64,000 bases of DNA, from contig JAAKBF010000356.1 of the NCBI GenBank assembly GCA_012656075.1, positions 1-64,000 on the forward strand, given 5' to 3'. The position numbers were made by a program, and so were the translations under genes. Source of the stretch: Phytophthora hibernalis (lineage: Eukaryota; Oomycota; Peronosporomycetes; Peronosporales; Peronosporaceae). Shown here piece after piece: positions 1 to 9,937 of this stretch. The notes beneath the pieces were generated by a model that did no database searches, was not told the origin of the DNA, and saw nothing but the letters and a program-made list of their open reading frames with translations. How positions within the stretch are numbered: position 1 is the stretch's first letter; every line of letters starts with the position of its first letter.

Positions 1-468
1 GAAGGCCAAGTACGCGGGCATCAAGCGGCACCTCAGGCGCCAAAAGTGGAAGGTCACCTCTCGGCGCTCGTGTGCGGCTCGCTGGGCTCGGTGGCACCCA
101 ATAACTACAAGGTGTACACCGAGCTCCTGGGGCTGCTCAAGTGCGATGCCAACGGCTGGACCGGCAGCTGTCCGGTGACATACATCCAGTCCAGCCGCGC
201 ATCTGGAATGGCACTGCGCCCAGCACCGCGCAGGCAGCACAAGACCAACCGGCCGCAAAGGTGCAGGCGGGTGACAGGAGACCAGGAGCTCCATCGCGCA
301 CCAGTCGACGCTAGACGGCACTCTGGCCCGCGTCGGCCGAAAGGGATTTACCCAGGTAAGGAATCGCCCTCAAGAAACCCGGTCTGGTGTTCGACCAGGG
401 ATGCTCCACCGCCACGGCGGAGGTGCATTTCGACAGTCGAACCTCAACCCGCTACATATCAGATATAG
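1..468 (+). pseudogene. Non-LTR retrotransposon copy A, 3' end of the polyprotein ORF
   Basis: This stretch is nearly identical to 6,443-6,917 of copy B and is cut off by the window edge. It covers the segment after the PD-(D/E)XK core of the restriction-like endonuclease, with shared residues such as SLGSVAPNNYKVYTELLGLL, and ends at the same stop context (ATYQI, stop). The first bases read KAKYAGIKRHL in one frame and the rest lies in another, so it is frameshifted relative to copy B. Its role in the intact element would be target-site cleavage. Because only the tail is visible, its status upstream of the window cannot be judged. Confidence 0.8.
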
Positions 469-958
469 TTACAACTCTATGTTGCGACATCGGATAGGAA
501 TTTCTTGGAGTTATTAGGTATACCGGATGGTAAATAAAATAAACACTTCTCTGTTCTAATCAGTGTGAAAACTGGTTTCGTCAATCTTTGGCGATCTATT
601 TCACATTTATTTCTGAACCTTCTGTTCTGCTAGCTTGCTAGTACATTACAGGCAGTCTCCGGGGCTTTCCACCTTTCCCCGCAGGCCAACTACACTTTTC
701 ATCTTTTCTACTTTCCACCCTCGGCTGTCCACCTCGGCTGTCCCCCTCGTTGCGTCCTCCAACGTCCTCTCCCCTTTTGGACCAATCAGACCGCAGCGAT
801 GCGACTGTTTTGGCCAATCAGGGGCGCGCCTCCACGGACAGCGACTGCTCCACGGACAGCCAATCCAGTCTCGCCAGCGACGCGTCTTTTTATAGCGCGG
901 TCGGCGACGAGGACAGGTACAGTCGGTGACCCGGCGGACGAGTGGGCCGGATCCACTA
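469..958 (+). promoter_or_regulatory. Linker between non-LTR copies A and B: 3' UTR, poly(A) signal and a CCAAT/TATA promoter
   Basis: After the copy A stop there is an AATAAA at 533-538. About 250 bp further on, three CCAAT boxes (782-786, 814-818, 860-864) precede a TATA-like TTTTATAG at 887-894, just upstream of copy B. The same block recurs at 6,918-7,411. Box order and spacing resemble a conventional RNA polymerase II promoter that would start transcripts at about 915-930 and run into copy B. No ORF here is convincing. Promoter function is inference from motif order; the repeat itself is directly visible. Confidence 0.6.
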
Positions 959-2714
959 GGTGTGGGGTTACACATTGTGGATCCGCTCTCACCATTTGGC
1001 CCTTTCCGGGCGAAACGGAGCCGGAGAGGAGCCCACGCGCGGTGCCACTGCTCGGCACCGGCGACCCTTCAGCGGCTGCAACTGGGCTGCAGGTCCGGGA
1101 CCGCAGCGCCCATGCGCCGCGACCCCTCACGCGCCTCAGGCCGCTGGCCCCAGCGCGCACCCGCCCCGCCGCCACGACCTTGCGTCGTTTCGGGGATCCA
1201 CTGCTGGATCCACCGTCCGCTGGCGCGTTCTCCAGCCCATGCAGCCCGGCCATGAAGGCGCTCGCCGAGGCGCCCGTCGCCGGCCGCCCCACGCCTCCGC
1301 CATTCCCCAAGCGCGCCGCTGGCTGGCCGGGTCCTCTCCGCCCCTCCGCCCGCGCCGCCGCCCCCCAAGACCCTCAGTGATGGCACGACCCGGCAGGGCG
1401 GGCGAAATGCTGCCCGTGCCGGTCGGGCCCAGGGCCGCGCTGGCCGCCGCCACTGCTCCGCGCGCTGGCGGCCGCCTACGGCCCCAGAGACTTCGACGAC
1501 GGCCCCAGCGACGACGAGGACGCTCAAGACGACCGCGCCGCCGCTGCCAGGACCTCCGCAGACCCCGCGAGTGTGCTGCCTCGACCCGGCAGGGCGGGCG
1601 GCATGCTCGCTGCCATGCCAGCGCCTGGCGCGCGCCGGCTGCCACTACCGCAGCTATTGCTGGGCGGTAGTCGCAGCCGACGCCGCGGCTCCACACGGCG
1701 CAGCACACACCAGCACCCCGGCTGCCGTGGCCATGGACGTCGACGAGGGCGCACGGCAGCCCAGGACGTGCGACCAGCAGCAGCTGCAGCGCTCGGGCGG
1801 CAAGCGACGCCGCCTGAACGCTGGCGATGATGAAGACCAGCGGGAGCTGGCCGAGCTCTTGCTCGCGGACGAGGAGAGGCCGGCGCCGAACACCTCGCGC
1901 CCAGGCTGCCCACGGCCAGCGCTCACCCGGCCTCCGTCTCTCCGTGTACGTGCACGCTGCACCTCGCTTCGACTGCACGCTGTGCACGTACGGCTGCCAG
2001 CTTCGCGTCGCTCAAGCGCCACAGGGACTCTCGGCACCGACGCACAGTCTTCCTGGACAGGTTCTCGGCAGGCTGTGCGTGCGGAACGCCCTTCGCCTCG
2101 AGGTGGCCGCTGCCAGACACGCGCAAGCGTGCGCCAACCTCGGCAACAATTCGGCGGCGACTGACGGCGGCAAAGGCATCAAGCCCCACTGCTGCCGGAG
2201 TCAGAACCACCGTTCCTGCAGCGACCACCGCCGCGCCTGACCTGCCCCGCCAAATTCCCTCGGAGCTCGTTGCGTCCCCCGCAGCCGAGCTCCACCAACT
2301 GCAGTGCAGGCCCAGGTCGACGCAGAGCAGCAGGCCCGAGACCGCTGGGGCCCACCACTCCCTCGCGCGCTGGTGGCCTCCCGAGTTGCTGACCGACTCG
2401 GCGAGGTGCCGCCGCCGCGCTGGGGCCCATCGCTTCCACGAGAGGTGGTGGTTTCCCGCATTGCGGCGCGGCTGGAAGCGGTTCCAACCCCACGCTGGGG
2501 ACCCCGCTTCCACGCAGCGTCGTCGCGACCAGGATCGCGGGTCGCCACGCTCCTCCTCCCCGGATCCGTCGATGTTGGACGAGGAGATGAAGGAGAGCGA
2601 GCCGCCGGACCCGGCCCGCAGCGCAGCGGACGAAGAGACCAAGGACGCCGAACCGATGGACGGGGCGACGGAGTCCACGACGGACAGCGACCCGCCCACG
2701 ACGGCATATATCGG

Positions 2715-3096
2715 GAGTGGCGACGGAGCTTGCCGTGGAGGGCCCAACCCCGGTGGCGCTGGCGCACTGCTCTACGACCCCGAGGTGCCGTCGTGTGGAC
2801 GGGTTCGCACTACATGCCGGGCGCCAAGGAGACGAACAACACGGCCGAGTACACGGCCCTCCTGATCGGTGCCCGCGCAGCGGCAGACCACGGGGCACGA
2901 CAGCTGCGCGTCGAGGGCGACAGCCTGCTGGTCATCCGCCAAGTCAAGGGGCTGTACGCCACCAAGAGCACCCGACTGCGGCAGCTCCGGAACGCTGTTC
3001 GCCACGAACTGGCTCGGTGGGGCAACACTCGCTCCACCACATCGACCGGCAAGGCAACGCGTTCGCGGACCGCCTCGCCAACCGGGCGCTCGACAT
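2715..3096 (+). pseudogene. RNase H domain of non-LTR copy B (frameshifted)
   Basis: Three reading frames together give an RNase HI-like fold: GDGACRGGPNPGGAGALLYD (first Asp), NNTAEYTALLIGARAA (Glu), EGDSLLVIRQVKG (second Asp) and GNAFADRLANRALD (last Asp). The DGA-x-RG-x-P-x-PGG start is the archaeal/plant-like RNase H signature. Compared with copy C one G is missing near 2,785, and another base is missing near 3,020, so the domain is broken twice. In the intact element it would remove RNA from RNA-DNA hybrids during reverse transcription. It lies N-terminal to the reverse transcriptase, the reverse of most LINEs. Confidence 0.8.
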
Positions 3097-4081
3097 GAAG
3101 AGCGACAAGGTCGAGTGCAAGGAGCACCCGGTGACCGGCGCGTGCACGACATACATGGGCTCGCCCTCAGCGGGTCCGCCAGCGACACCGCCGCCTACCA
3201 CTGCAGACATCGCAATGGTGGACGCGGGAAGCGACGACGAGCTCGAGCAGACATCGACGAAGGTGAAGTGTACGCTCCGATGCGCTTGGAGCCCGGCGTG
3301 ATCCCCGCCCGCCGCCCTCGCCTTCGCCTCCGCCAGCTGACCGACGACGAGATGGAGGCAGCTGGTGCGGTGGTGGGCGCTTGAGCGCGGCCCTGTCGGC
3401 CAAGATCGCGGACGCCGACGACTGGGAGACAGCGGAGGGTTACATCACAGCCCTCCGTACATGCTGTACGACAAGCTGCAGCCCTACACTCAGGTACGGC
3501 GGGGCTCTGCTCGACCGCCCGCACCCCAGCCACAGCGCCGAGACCCCAAGAGCAGGTGGAAGGCCACCAGGAGACACAGCACGAGGCTACTGGGCAGCCG
3601 GACCAACCAGGTGACCCGGCACCGACGCGCCGCCGACGACGAGGAAGGCGCAAGGGCCGCCGCCAGCGACGTCACCCCCGACGGGCTAACTGCGGAGGTG
3701 GGGGCCGACAGCAGCGGAAGCAACGGCGTCCACGCCCCCACGCGGGACACGCCACCACAGGGAGCACCGCATCGACGAAGCCATCGACGAGCTGCGTGCG
3801 CTGGAGCGTGCCCGCCCCCAAGCTCGCCCGGCCATCGACAAAGCCCGCCGTCGTGTCGGGCGGATCCGATCGGCGATCGAGCAGCAGCTTCTGCGCCACC
3901 GCTTCGACACAGCGGAGAAGGAGTGCGTGGATGGCATTTTGGCTGCAGCTCGCGCGGAAAGTGACGCACATGCAGCAGCAAGGGCGACCGCGGCACCAGG
4001 GATGATCGCGCCCCAGAGGCTGCAGCGACCAGCGACACGGAACAGCAGGACGACGACGGCACCTGCCCCATCCCGAGCGAC

Positions 4082-5460
4082 GTGCTGTGGAAGTTCTTCG
4101 ACGACGTCAACACTCCGCGGTCGACGTTCGACCCGGAGGCACCCGAGGGTGCTGTTTTCCGTGCTGCGATGGATCGACTTCCAGCGGCCCAGCGATTCAC
4201 GGAGTTGCTGAAGGAGGCGCCGTCCACGGACGACATCGAAGTCCAGCTGCAGCACGTGAGCAGCACCTCCAGTCCTGGCCTGGACGGCGTCGGCTACGAC
4301 GTGTACAAGCGCTTCGTGACGCAGCTGCTGCCGGTGCTCAAAGCGGCGTTCAAGCGCTGCTGGACGCACAAGAAGGTGCCTCAGAGCTGGAAGCTCGGCG
4401 TGGTACGCCTACTCTACAAGAAGGGCGCGCGTGACGACCCGGCAAACTGGAGGCCCATCTGCCTCCAGCAGGCCATCTACAAGCTCTACACGGGGGTTCT
4501 CGCGCGGCGACTCACCCGCTGGCAGGACGCCAACGACCGCCACGCGCCCGGCCAGAAGGGGTTTCGACCGGTGAATGGCTGTGGGGAACACAACTTCCTC
4601 GCAGCCATGCTCATCGACCACGCGCGTCGCAAGCACCGGCCGCTGTACGAGGTGTGGTACGACTTCCGAAACGCTTTCGGAAGCGTACCCCTCGGGCTGC
4701 TGTGGGACGCCATGAAGCGGACGGGCATCCCAGCCGAGTACATCGCTGCCGTCCAGGGCCTGTACGACCACGCAGCCTTCATGGTGGGAAACGCAGGGGA
4801 CGGCAGCACGGCGCCGATCCTGCAGCGCGTTGGAGTATTCCAGGGGTGCCCGCTGAGCCCACCACTGTTCTCGGCGGCGATCAGCCCCCTCCTCCACGCG
4901 TTGCAGCTACTGCCCAGCTCGGGAGTACAGCTCTCGGGCGACGACCGCCCCGGGTCTCCGCGTATGCCGACGACCTCAAGACCTTCAGCGGCACCAAGAC
5001 GGGCGTCACCGAGCAACACGAGCTAGTGGCCATGTTCCTGCGATGGACCGGCATGGCGGCGAACCCGGCCAAGTGCAGATCGATGGGCGTGCGCCGCAAC
5101 GGCAGCAGCGCCATCGAGGCGGACCACCTGGAACTGGCGCTGGACGACACGCCGATCCCCACGTTGACGCACCTGCAGTCGTACACGTACCTGGGGATCG
5201 GCGACGGCTTCGATCACGTGCGCCGCCGCGTCGCGCTGGCGCCCAAGCTCAAGTCGCTCAAGCACGACGTGACGGCGCTGATGGAGTCCGGCCTCGCGCC
5301 GTGGCAGGTGGTTAAGGCCGTGAAGGTGTACCTCTACCCTCGGGTGGAGTACGCCCTCCGGCACCTGCGGCCCGACGACCAGCTGCTGGAGAGCTTCGAC
5401 CTCCACCTCCGCCGCGGCCTCCGCCACCTGCTTCGCCTCCCCAAGAGCGCCAACAACGAC
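4082..5460 (+). pseudogene. Reverse transcriptase domain of non-LTR copy B
   Basis: The first frame (4,082-5,026) carries SSPGLDGVGYDVYKR, the PQSWKLGVVRLLYKKG and ANWRPICLQQAIYKLY blocks, DFRNAFGSV with a catalytic Asp, and GVFQGCPLSPPLFSAAI. A frame change near 4,940 leads into the second frame (from 4,654), which contains the YADD catalytic box followed by the GMAANPAKC and YLGIGDGF thumb blocks. All expected RT motifs are present in order. Only the frameshift separates the fingers/palm from the YADD box. The RT would copy element RNA at the nicked target (target-primed reverse transcription). Confidence 0.85.
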
Positions 5461-5546
5461 TTCGTGCGCGCCGGTGTCGCGCGGCGGGATGGGCTTCCTG
5501 CCGCTGGTGGAGCTGCGCAGCGCTGCAGATCGCGCACGGGTGGCAA

Positions 5547-6917
5547 ATGCTCAACTCGCCGGACCCAGCCATCCGGCGCATCGCGCGCGAGCAGCTCCAT
5601 CAAGTCGCTGACGCGCGGCACCGGCTCGACAAGGAGCACTGGAAGCAGCGCGGCGACGAGCTGTGCGAGCTCCTCCTGAACGGGGAGCTCGGGACGTCGG
5701 CCCACGCGCCACCCAAGCGGCGCAACGGCGACATTGGCTCGCTGTGGGTCGACGTCCGCAAGAACCTCAAGGCCTTCCGGTTGAAGCTCGCGACCGCGCC
5801 CGCCAACCCAGAGTCCGGCGCACCGGCCAAGCCGCTGCAGCTTCGCGTGCCGCACCACACTGAATGGCTGGACCACCGCAACGTGCTGCGGCACGTGAAG
5901 CAGCACATGAAGAACATACGCTGGCGGGCATGATGCGACCACGTGGACCAAGGCCGGACGGCGCGCGCGCATGGCGGCATCGGGAGTGGCTTCCTGACGA
6001 GGCCGCGGGGCATGTGGGAAAGCGACTACCGCTTCGCGGTGGCCGCCCGCCTCAACATGCTCGACACGGTGAACGTGCTCGCGCGCCGACGCCTCCGCGC
6101 CCACGACCGATGCCGCCGCCCGGGCTGTCGTTGGAAGGAGACGTTGGCACACGTCCTCAACCACTGCCCGGGCACGATGGACAGCATCCGCTGTCGCCAT
6201 GACGACGCGCTCAAGGAAATCGAGCGCACGCTCCACGCGTCGTCGGGCGACCGCCAGGGCCGCACCGAGCTCCGCACGAACCAGACCGTGCCGGGTCTGA
6301 CTGGGCCAGCCCTGCGCCCCGACCTCCAGGTCTACAACCACGACCAACGCACGGTCGCGGTAGTGGACCTGGCGATCGCGTTCGACGAGCAGCCGCACGT
6401 TGACCCAGAGAGCTCAGGACTGGCCAAGGCGGCGGCCGAGAAGAAGGCCAAGTACGCGGGCATCAAGCGGCACCTCGAGCGCCAAGGGTGGAAGGTCCAC
6501 CTCTCGGCGCTCGTGTACGGCTCGCTGGGCTCGGTGGCACCCAATAACTACAAGGTGTACACCGAGCTCCTGGGGCTGCTCAAGTGCGATGCCAAGCGGC
6601 TGGACCGGCAGCTGTCGGTGACATACATCCAGTCCAGCCGCCGCATCTGGAACTGGCACTGCGCCCAGCACCGCGCCAGGCAGCACCAAGACCAACCGGC
6701 CGCAAGGGGCAGGCGGGTGACGGAGACCGGGGGGCTCCGTCGCGCACCGGTCGACGCTAGACGGCAACACTCTGGCCCGCGTCGGCCGAAAGGGCCCCAC
6801 CCAGGTAGGGAATCGCCCTCGGAAACCCAGTCTGGTGTTCGACCAAGGGATGCTCCACCGCCACGGCGGAGGTGCATTTCGACAGTCGAACCTCAACCCG
6901 CTACATATCAGATATAG
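5547..6917 (+). pseudogene. C-terminal CCHC knuckle and restriction-like endonuclease of non-LTR copy B
   Basis: One frame runs from 5,547 to the end apart from an in-frame TGA at 5,931-5,933. It shows the C-x4-C-x7-H-x4-C knuckle CRRPGCRWKETLAHVLNHC that precedes the endonuclease in R2-type proteins, then RPDLQVYNHDQ and VVDLAIAF, the PD...D core of a PD-(D/E)XK nuclease, and a Lys-rich KKAKYAGIKRHLERQGW helix. The ORF ends in a basic tail of about 80 residues. The domain would nick the insertion target. The catalytic Asp pair is intact, so this is the best-preserved domain of copy B. Confidence 0.8.
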
Positions 6918-7411
6918 TTACAACTCTAGTTAGACATCGGATAGGAATTTCTTAGGAAGTTAACGGGTATACCGGATGGTAAATAAAATAAACACTTCTC
7001 TGTTCTAATCAGTGTGAAAACTGGTTTTCGTCAATCTTTGGCGATCTATTTCACATTTATTTCTGAACCTTCTGTTCTGCTAGCTTGCTAGTACGTTACG
7101 GAGCGGTCTCCGGGGGCTTTCACCTTTCCCCCGCGAGGCCAACTACACTTGCATCTTTTCTACTTTTCCACCCTCGGCTGTCCACCTCGGCTGTCCCCCT
7201 CGTTGCGTCCTCCAACGTCCCTCTCCCCTTTTGGACCAATCAGATCGAAGCGATGCGACTGTTTTGGCCAATCAGGAGCGCGCTGTCCACGGACAGCGAT
7301 TGCTCCACGGCCAGCCAATCCAGTCTCGCCAGCGACGCGTCTTTTTATAGCGCGGTCGGCGACGAGACAGGTACAGTCGGTGACCTGGCGGACGAGCGGG
7401 CGGATCCACTA
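6918..7411 (+). promoter_or_regulatory. Linker between non-LTR copies B and C: poly(A) signal and CCAAT/TATA promoter, split from copy C by Tc1
   Basis: Second copy of the 469-958 linker. AATAAA is at 6,982-6,987, CCAAT boxes at 7,236-7,240, 7,268-7,272 and 7,315-7,319, and TTTTATAG at 7,343-7,350. The perfect inverted pair CTGTCC-AC-GGACAG near 7,284 is degraded in the other copy. The Tc1 element begins at 7,412 in what was the junction to copy C, so any transcript from this promoter now enters Tc1 first. Confidence 0.6.
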
Positions 7412-7652
7412 CACTCCCGGACAGAATATTACGGCCACCGACATTTTTGCTATAACTTTTTCTACTGGGAGTTGAGGCTTGCTGTTTAGATATGTGCTGT
7501 AGGCACCCTAGTGAAGCATAGTTACGATTAGAAGTTTGCGAAGTTCGAGCTGCGAGGAGGCTCCCATACAAAAATATTTGTGGACCTGGACACAATATAC
7601 GGCCAGCCAGACCCATACAAAAATTTAGTCATACGTCATGAAAAGATTGTGT
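7412..7652 (+). repeat. Left terminal inverted repeat of Tc1
   Basis: About 240 bp, matching the reverse complement of 8,748-8,988 with only a few one-base length differences in homopolymer runs. The inner end is the shared CGTCATGAAAAGATTGTGT. Confidence 0.9.
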
Positions 7653-7661
7653 AATTTGCTA

Positions 7662-8647
7662 TTAGTAGTGCGTTGTGTTGCCCTGCTTGGAGATGACTTC
7701 GATGCAGCGTCTTGGCATCGAGTCTATGAGCTTGCGCAAGTAAGTCAGGTCAACAGCCTCCCACGCCGCATAAGTAGCTGCTGTCAGTTCCGCAATGCTG
7801 TCGTACTGCTTGCCATTATGATAGACGATCTGAGCCATCATGGCCCACGTTCTCGATTGGGTTCAAGTCCGGAGAGCGGGCAGGCCAGTCGAGAACGCGG
7901 ATGCCTTCCTCCTCAAAGAATGCGGTCGTGAACTTGGAGCGGCGGATAGACGCGTTGTCTTGCAGGTAGATGTAGTCCACGCCATGATGGAGGTGCGCGA
8001 ACGGGAGCATGTACTCCGACACTGTGTACACGTAGTGCTCGGACGCCTGTCGCCCTTGGAGAACTGCGAGCTTCGACTTTCCAGCTGCACTAAAGCTCCC
8101 CCAAATCATTACAGACCCCCACCGTTCTGCCGTCGCACAGTCTGTCTGGTAGGCCGCCGTATGTCACGCCAGTAATGGCGAAGGCCATCTGGCCCATCGA
8201 GATTGAATTTCTTCTCGTCAGAGAAGACGATTGTGGGCCACATGTCAGGCTGTACAATCATCCGCTTGGCCCAATCCAAACGAGCTAGCTTGTGCTGCTT
8301 GGTCAGGGGAGGGTGTTGTCCATCTTGGCGTTATCCAGCCAGTCAACGCCAGCCAGAAGACGGCGGATCGTTCGAGCCGTGCACGAGCACGAAAGCTCCT
8401 CCTTCAGACGCGTGGAGCTGTAGTCTCCGGTGGAAGCCTTGCGCACGATGCGGCGTGTCTGCCGTTTGGTTAGCGACGGCTTCCGGCCTGCTGTACGATG
8501 CCGCGTCGAGCCTGTCTTCAGAGCTCTCTGCACGCAGTCCCTTGAGCGCTTCGTCTTCTCGGCAATAGCTCGGATGCTGAAGCCGCCCTCGCTCAGTCCT
8601 TGGATCCGTCCGCGCTCCGCCTCGGTCAGCGATGGTCCTCTGCCCAT
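7662..8647 (-). pseudogene. Tc1 transposase (DD34E), two frameshifts
   Basis: The start is placed at MGRGPSLTEAERGRIQGL (8,647). The N-terminal part (8,303-8,647) is a paired-type helix-turn-helix: SIRAIAEKTKRSRDCVQRAL and a second HTH ending in TARTIRRLL. A frame change near 8,300 leads through the first catalytic block (SDEKKFNLDG, about 8,200) to MIWGSFSAAGKSKL, QDNASI (second Asp) and DWPARSPDLNPIEN (catalytic Glu). There are 34 residues between the last Asp and Glu, giving DD34E. A second change after NPIENV (near 7,836) is needed to read the C-terminal tail to the stop at 7,662. Its job would be cut-and-paste at TA. Confidence 0.88.
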
Positions 8648-8747
8648 CCGGTTGGGGAATGACAGTGAGAGCACAAGGTGGTCGAGCAGGGAGCGGCAGC
8701 AGCTTGCCAGTGGACTGGTGGTTCTGAGAGCATTTACTTTATGACAC

Positions 8748-8988
8748 AATCTTTTCATGACGTTTGATTTAATTTTTGTATGGGTCTGGCTGGCCGTATA
8801 TTGTGTCCAGGTCCACAAATATTTTTGTATGGGAGCCTCCCCTCGCAGCTCGAACTTCGCAAACTTCTAATCGTAACTATGCTTCACTAGGGTACCTACA
8901 GCACATATCTAAACAGCAAGCCTCAACTCCCAGTAGAAAAAAGTTATAGCAAAAAATGTCGGTGGCCGTAATATTCTGTCCGGGAGTG
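8748..8988 (-). repeat. Right terminal inverted repeat of Tc1
   Basis: Partner of 7,412-7,652. Differences are mostly run-length changes, for example six A against five in the AAAAAATGTCGG segment. Confidence 0.9.
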
Positions 8989-9220
8989 TAGGTGTGGGGT
9001 TACACATTGTGGATCCGCTCTCACCCGTTTTGGCCCTTTCCAGGCAAGAAACGGAGCCCGGAGAGCCCCACGCGCGGCGCCACTGCTCGGCACCGGCGAC
9101 CCTTCAGCGGCTGCAACTTCGGGCACGGGTCCGGGACCCGCAGCGCCCATTGCGCCGCGACCCCTCACGCGCCTCGAGCCCGCTGGCCCCCAAGCGCGCA
9201 CCCGCCCCGCCGCCACGACC

Positions 9221-9937
9221 TTGCGTCGTTTCGGGGATCCACTGCTGGATCCACCGTCCGCTGGCGACAGTGGACGGCCCGCTGGCGCGGGAGGGGTCAG
9301 CGCACCCTCCGCACTTGGCCCCACTATCGGCCGAATGCTGGCTTCTCAGCCCGTACGGCCGGCCGCCGAAGAAGCGCCGCCGAGCGCCGGCCGCCACGAC
9401 GCCCCCACGCCTCCGCCGGACCCCAAGCGCCCGCTGGCTGGCCAAGGTCCCTCTCCCGCCCCTCCGCCCGCCGCAGCCGCCCCAAGACCCCCCAGTGATG
9501 TGGCACGACCCGGCAGGGCGGGCGAAATGCTGCCCGTGCCGGTCGTGCCCGGGGTCGCGCTGGCGGCTGCCTACGGCCTCAGCGACTTTGACGACGGCCC
9601 CAGCGACGACGAGGACGCTCAAGACGACCGCGCCGCCGCTGCCAGGACCTCCGCAGACCCCGCGAATGTGCTGCCTCGACCCGGCAGGGCGGGCGGCATG
9701 CTCGCCGGCATTGGAGCCCCAAGGGCGGCTTCTGCCGTGCACCGCCGCAGCATCGGGCTGCAGGACGCCGATAGCGACGGCCCAGACTCGCCGTTCGGCC
9801 CCGCCGCCGCCCCTGGACCCCCACCATCCCCGACAGCGTGCTGCCTGGACCCGGCAGGGCGGACGGCATGCTCGCTGCCATGCCAGCGCCTGGCGCCGCG
9901 CCGGCTGCCACTACCGCAGCTATTGCTGAGACGGTAG
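9221..9937 (+). CDS. N-terminal Pro/Ala-rich segment of non-LTR copy C with internal repeats
   Basis: A low-complexity, proline/alanine-rich stretch holding a repeated motif: ARPGRAGEML (about 9,505), LPRPGRAGGML (about 9,670) and, after a frame change near 9,835, LPGPGRADGML (about 9,838). The underlying DNA repeat has a period of about 165-170 bp. There is no known enzymatic domain. The segment precedes the zinc fingers and may bind nucleic acid or be a flexible tail. It overlaps the next frame by about 100 bp, so one base is probably gained or lost near 9,835. Confidence 0.5.
   Translation: MRRFGDPLLDPPSAGDSGRPAGAGGVSAPSALGPTIGRMLASQPVRPAAEEAPPSAGRHDAPTPPPDPKRPLAGQGPSPAPPPAAAAPRPPSDVARPGRAGEMLPVPVVPGVALAAAYGLSDFDDGPSDDEDAQDDRAAAARTSADPANVLPRPGRAGGMLAGIGAPRAASAVHRRSIGLQDADSDGPDSPFGPAAAPGPPPSPTACCLDPAGRTACSLPCQRLAPRRLPLPQLLLRR

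Larger units (their letters stand above)
959..6990 (+). mobile_element. Non-LTR retrotransposon copy B (restriction-like-endonuclease group, Utopia/NeSL/R2-like)
   Basis: Near full-length element of about 6 kb. The encoded order, pieced from several frames, is a Pro/Ala/Arg-rich N terminus, C2H2 fingers (about 1,940-2,150), RNase H (2,715-3,096), a linker, reverse transcriptase (4,082-5,460), a C-terminal region with a CCHC knuckle and a restriction-like endonuclease (5,547-6,917). AATAAA lies at 6,982-6,987. The endonuclease type and N-terminal fingers place it among early-branching RLE elements; RNase H upstream of RT recalls the Utopia elements of oomycetes. It carries many single-base frameshifts and one in-frame TGA (5,931-5,933), so it cannot make one protein as read. 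Clade placement is inference. Confidence 0.75.
7412..8988 (-). mobile_element. Tc1/mariner element, complete with long terminal inverted repeats
   Basis: The ends read CACTCCCGGACAGAATATTA and its reverse complement. They are flanked by TA at 7,410-7,411 and 8,989-8,990, the target duplication of this superfamily. The inverted repeats extend about 240 bp and are almost identical. The single gene runs on the minus strand. Linker A/B has the uninterrupted sequence around TA at 957-958, which proves the insertion point within the retrotransposon array. Near-identity of the two repeats argues for a fairly recent insertion. Confidence 0.95.

Noticed and set aside
786..1987. Long minus-strand ORFs across the GC-rich array
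   Set aside because: High GC removes stop codons in every frame. These Arg/Ala/Gly-rich frames show no domain and oppose the retrotransposon.
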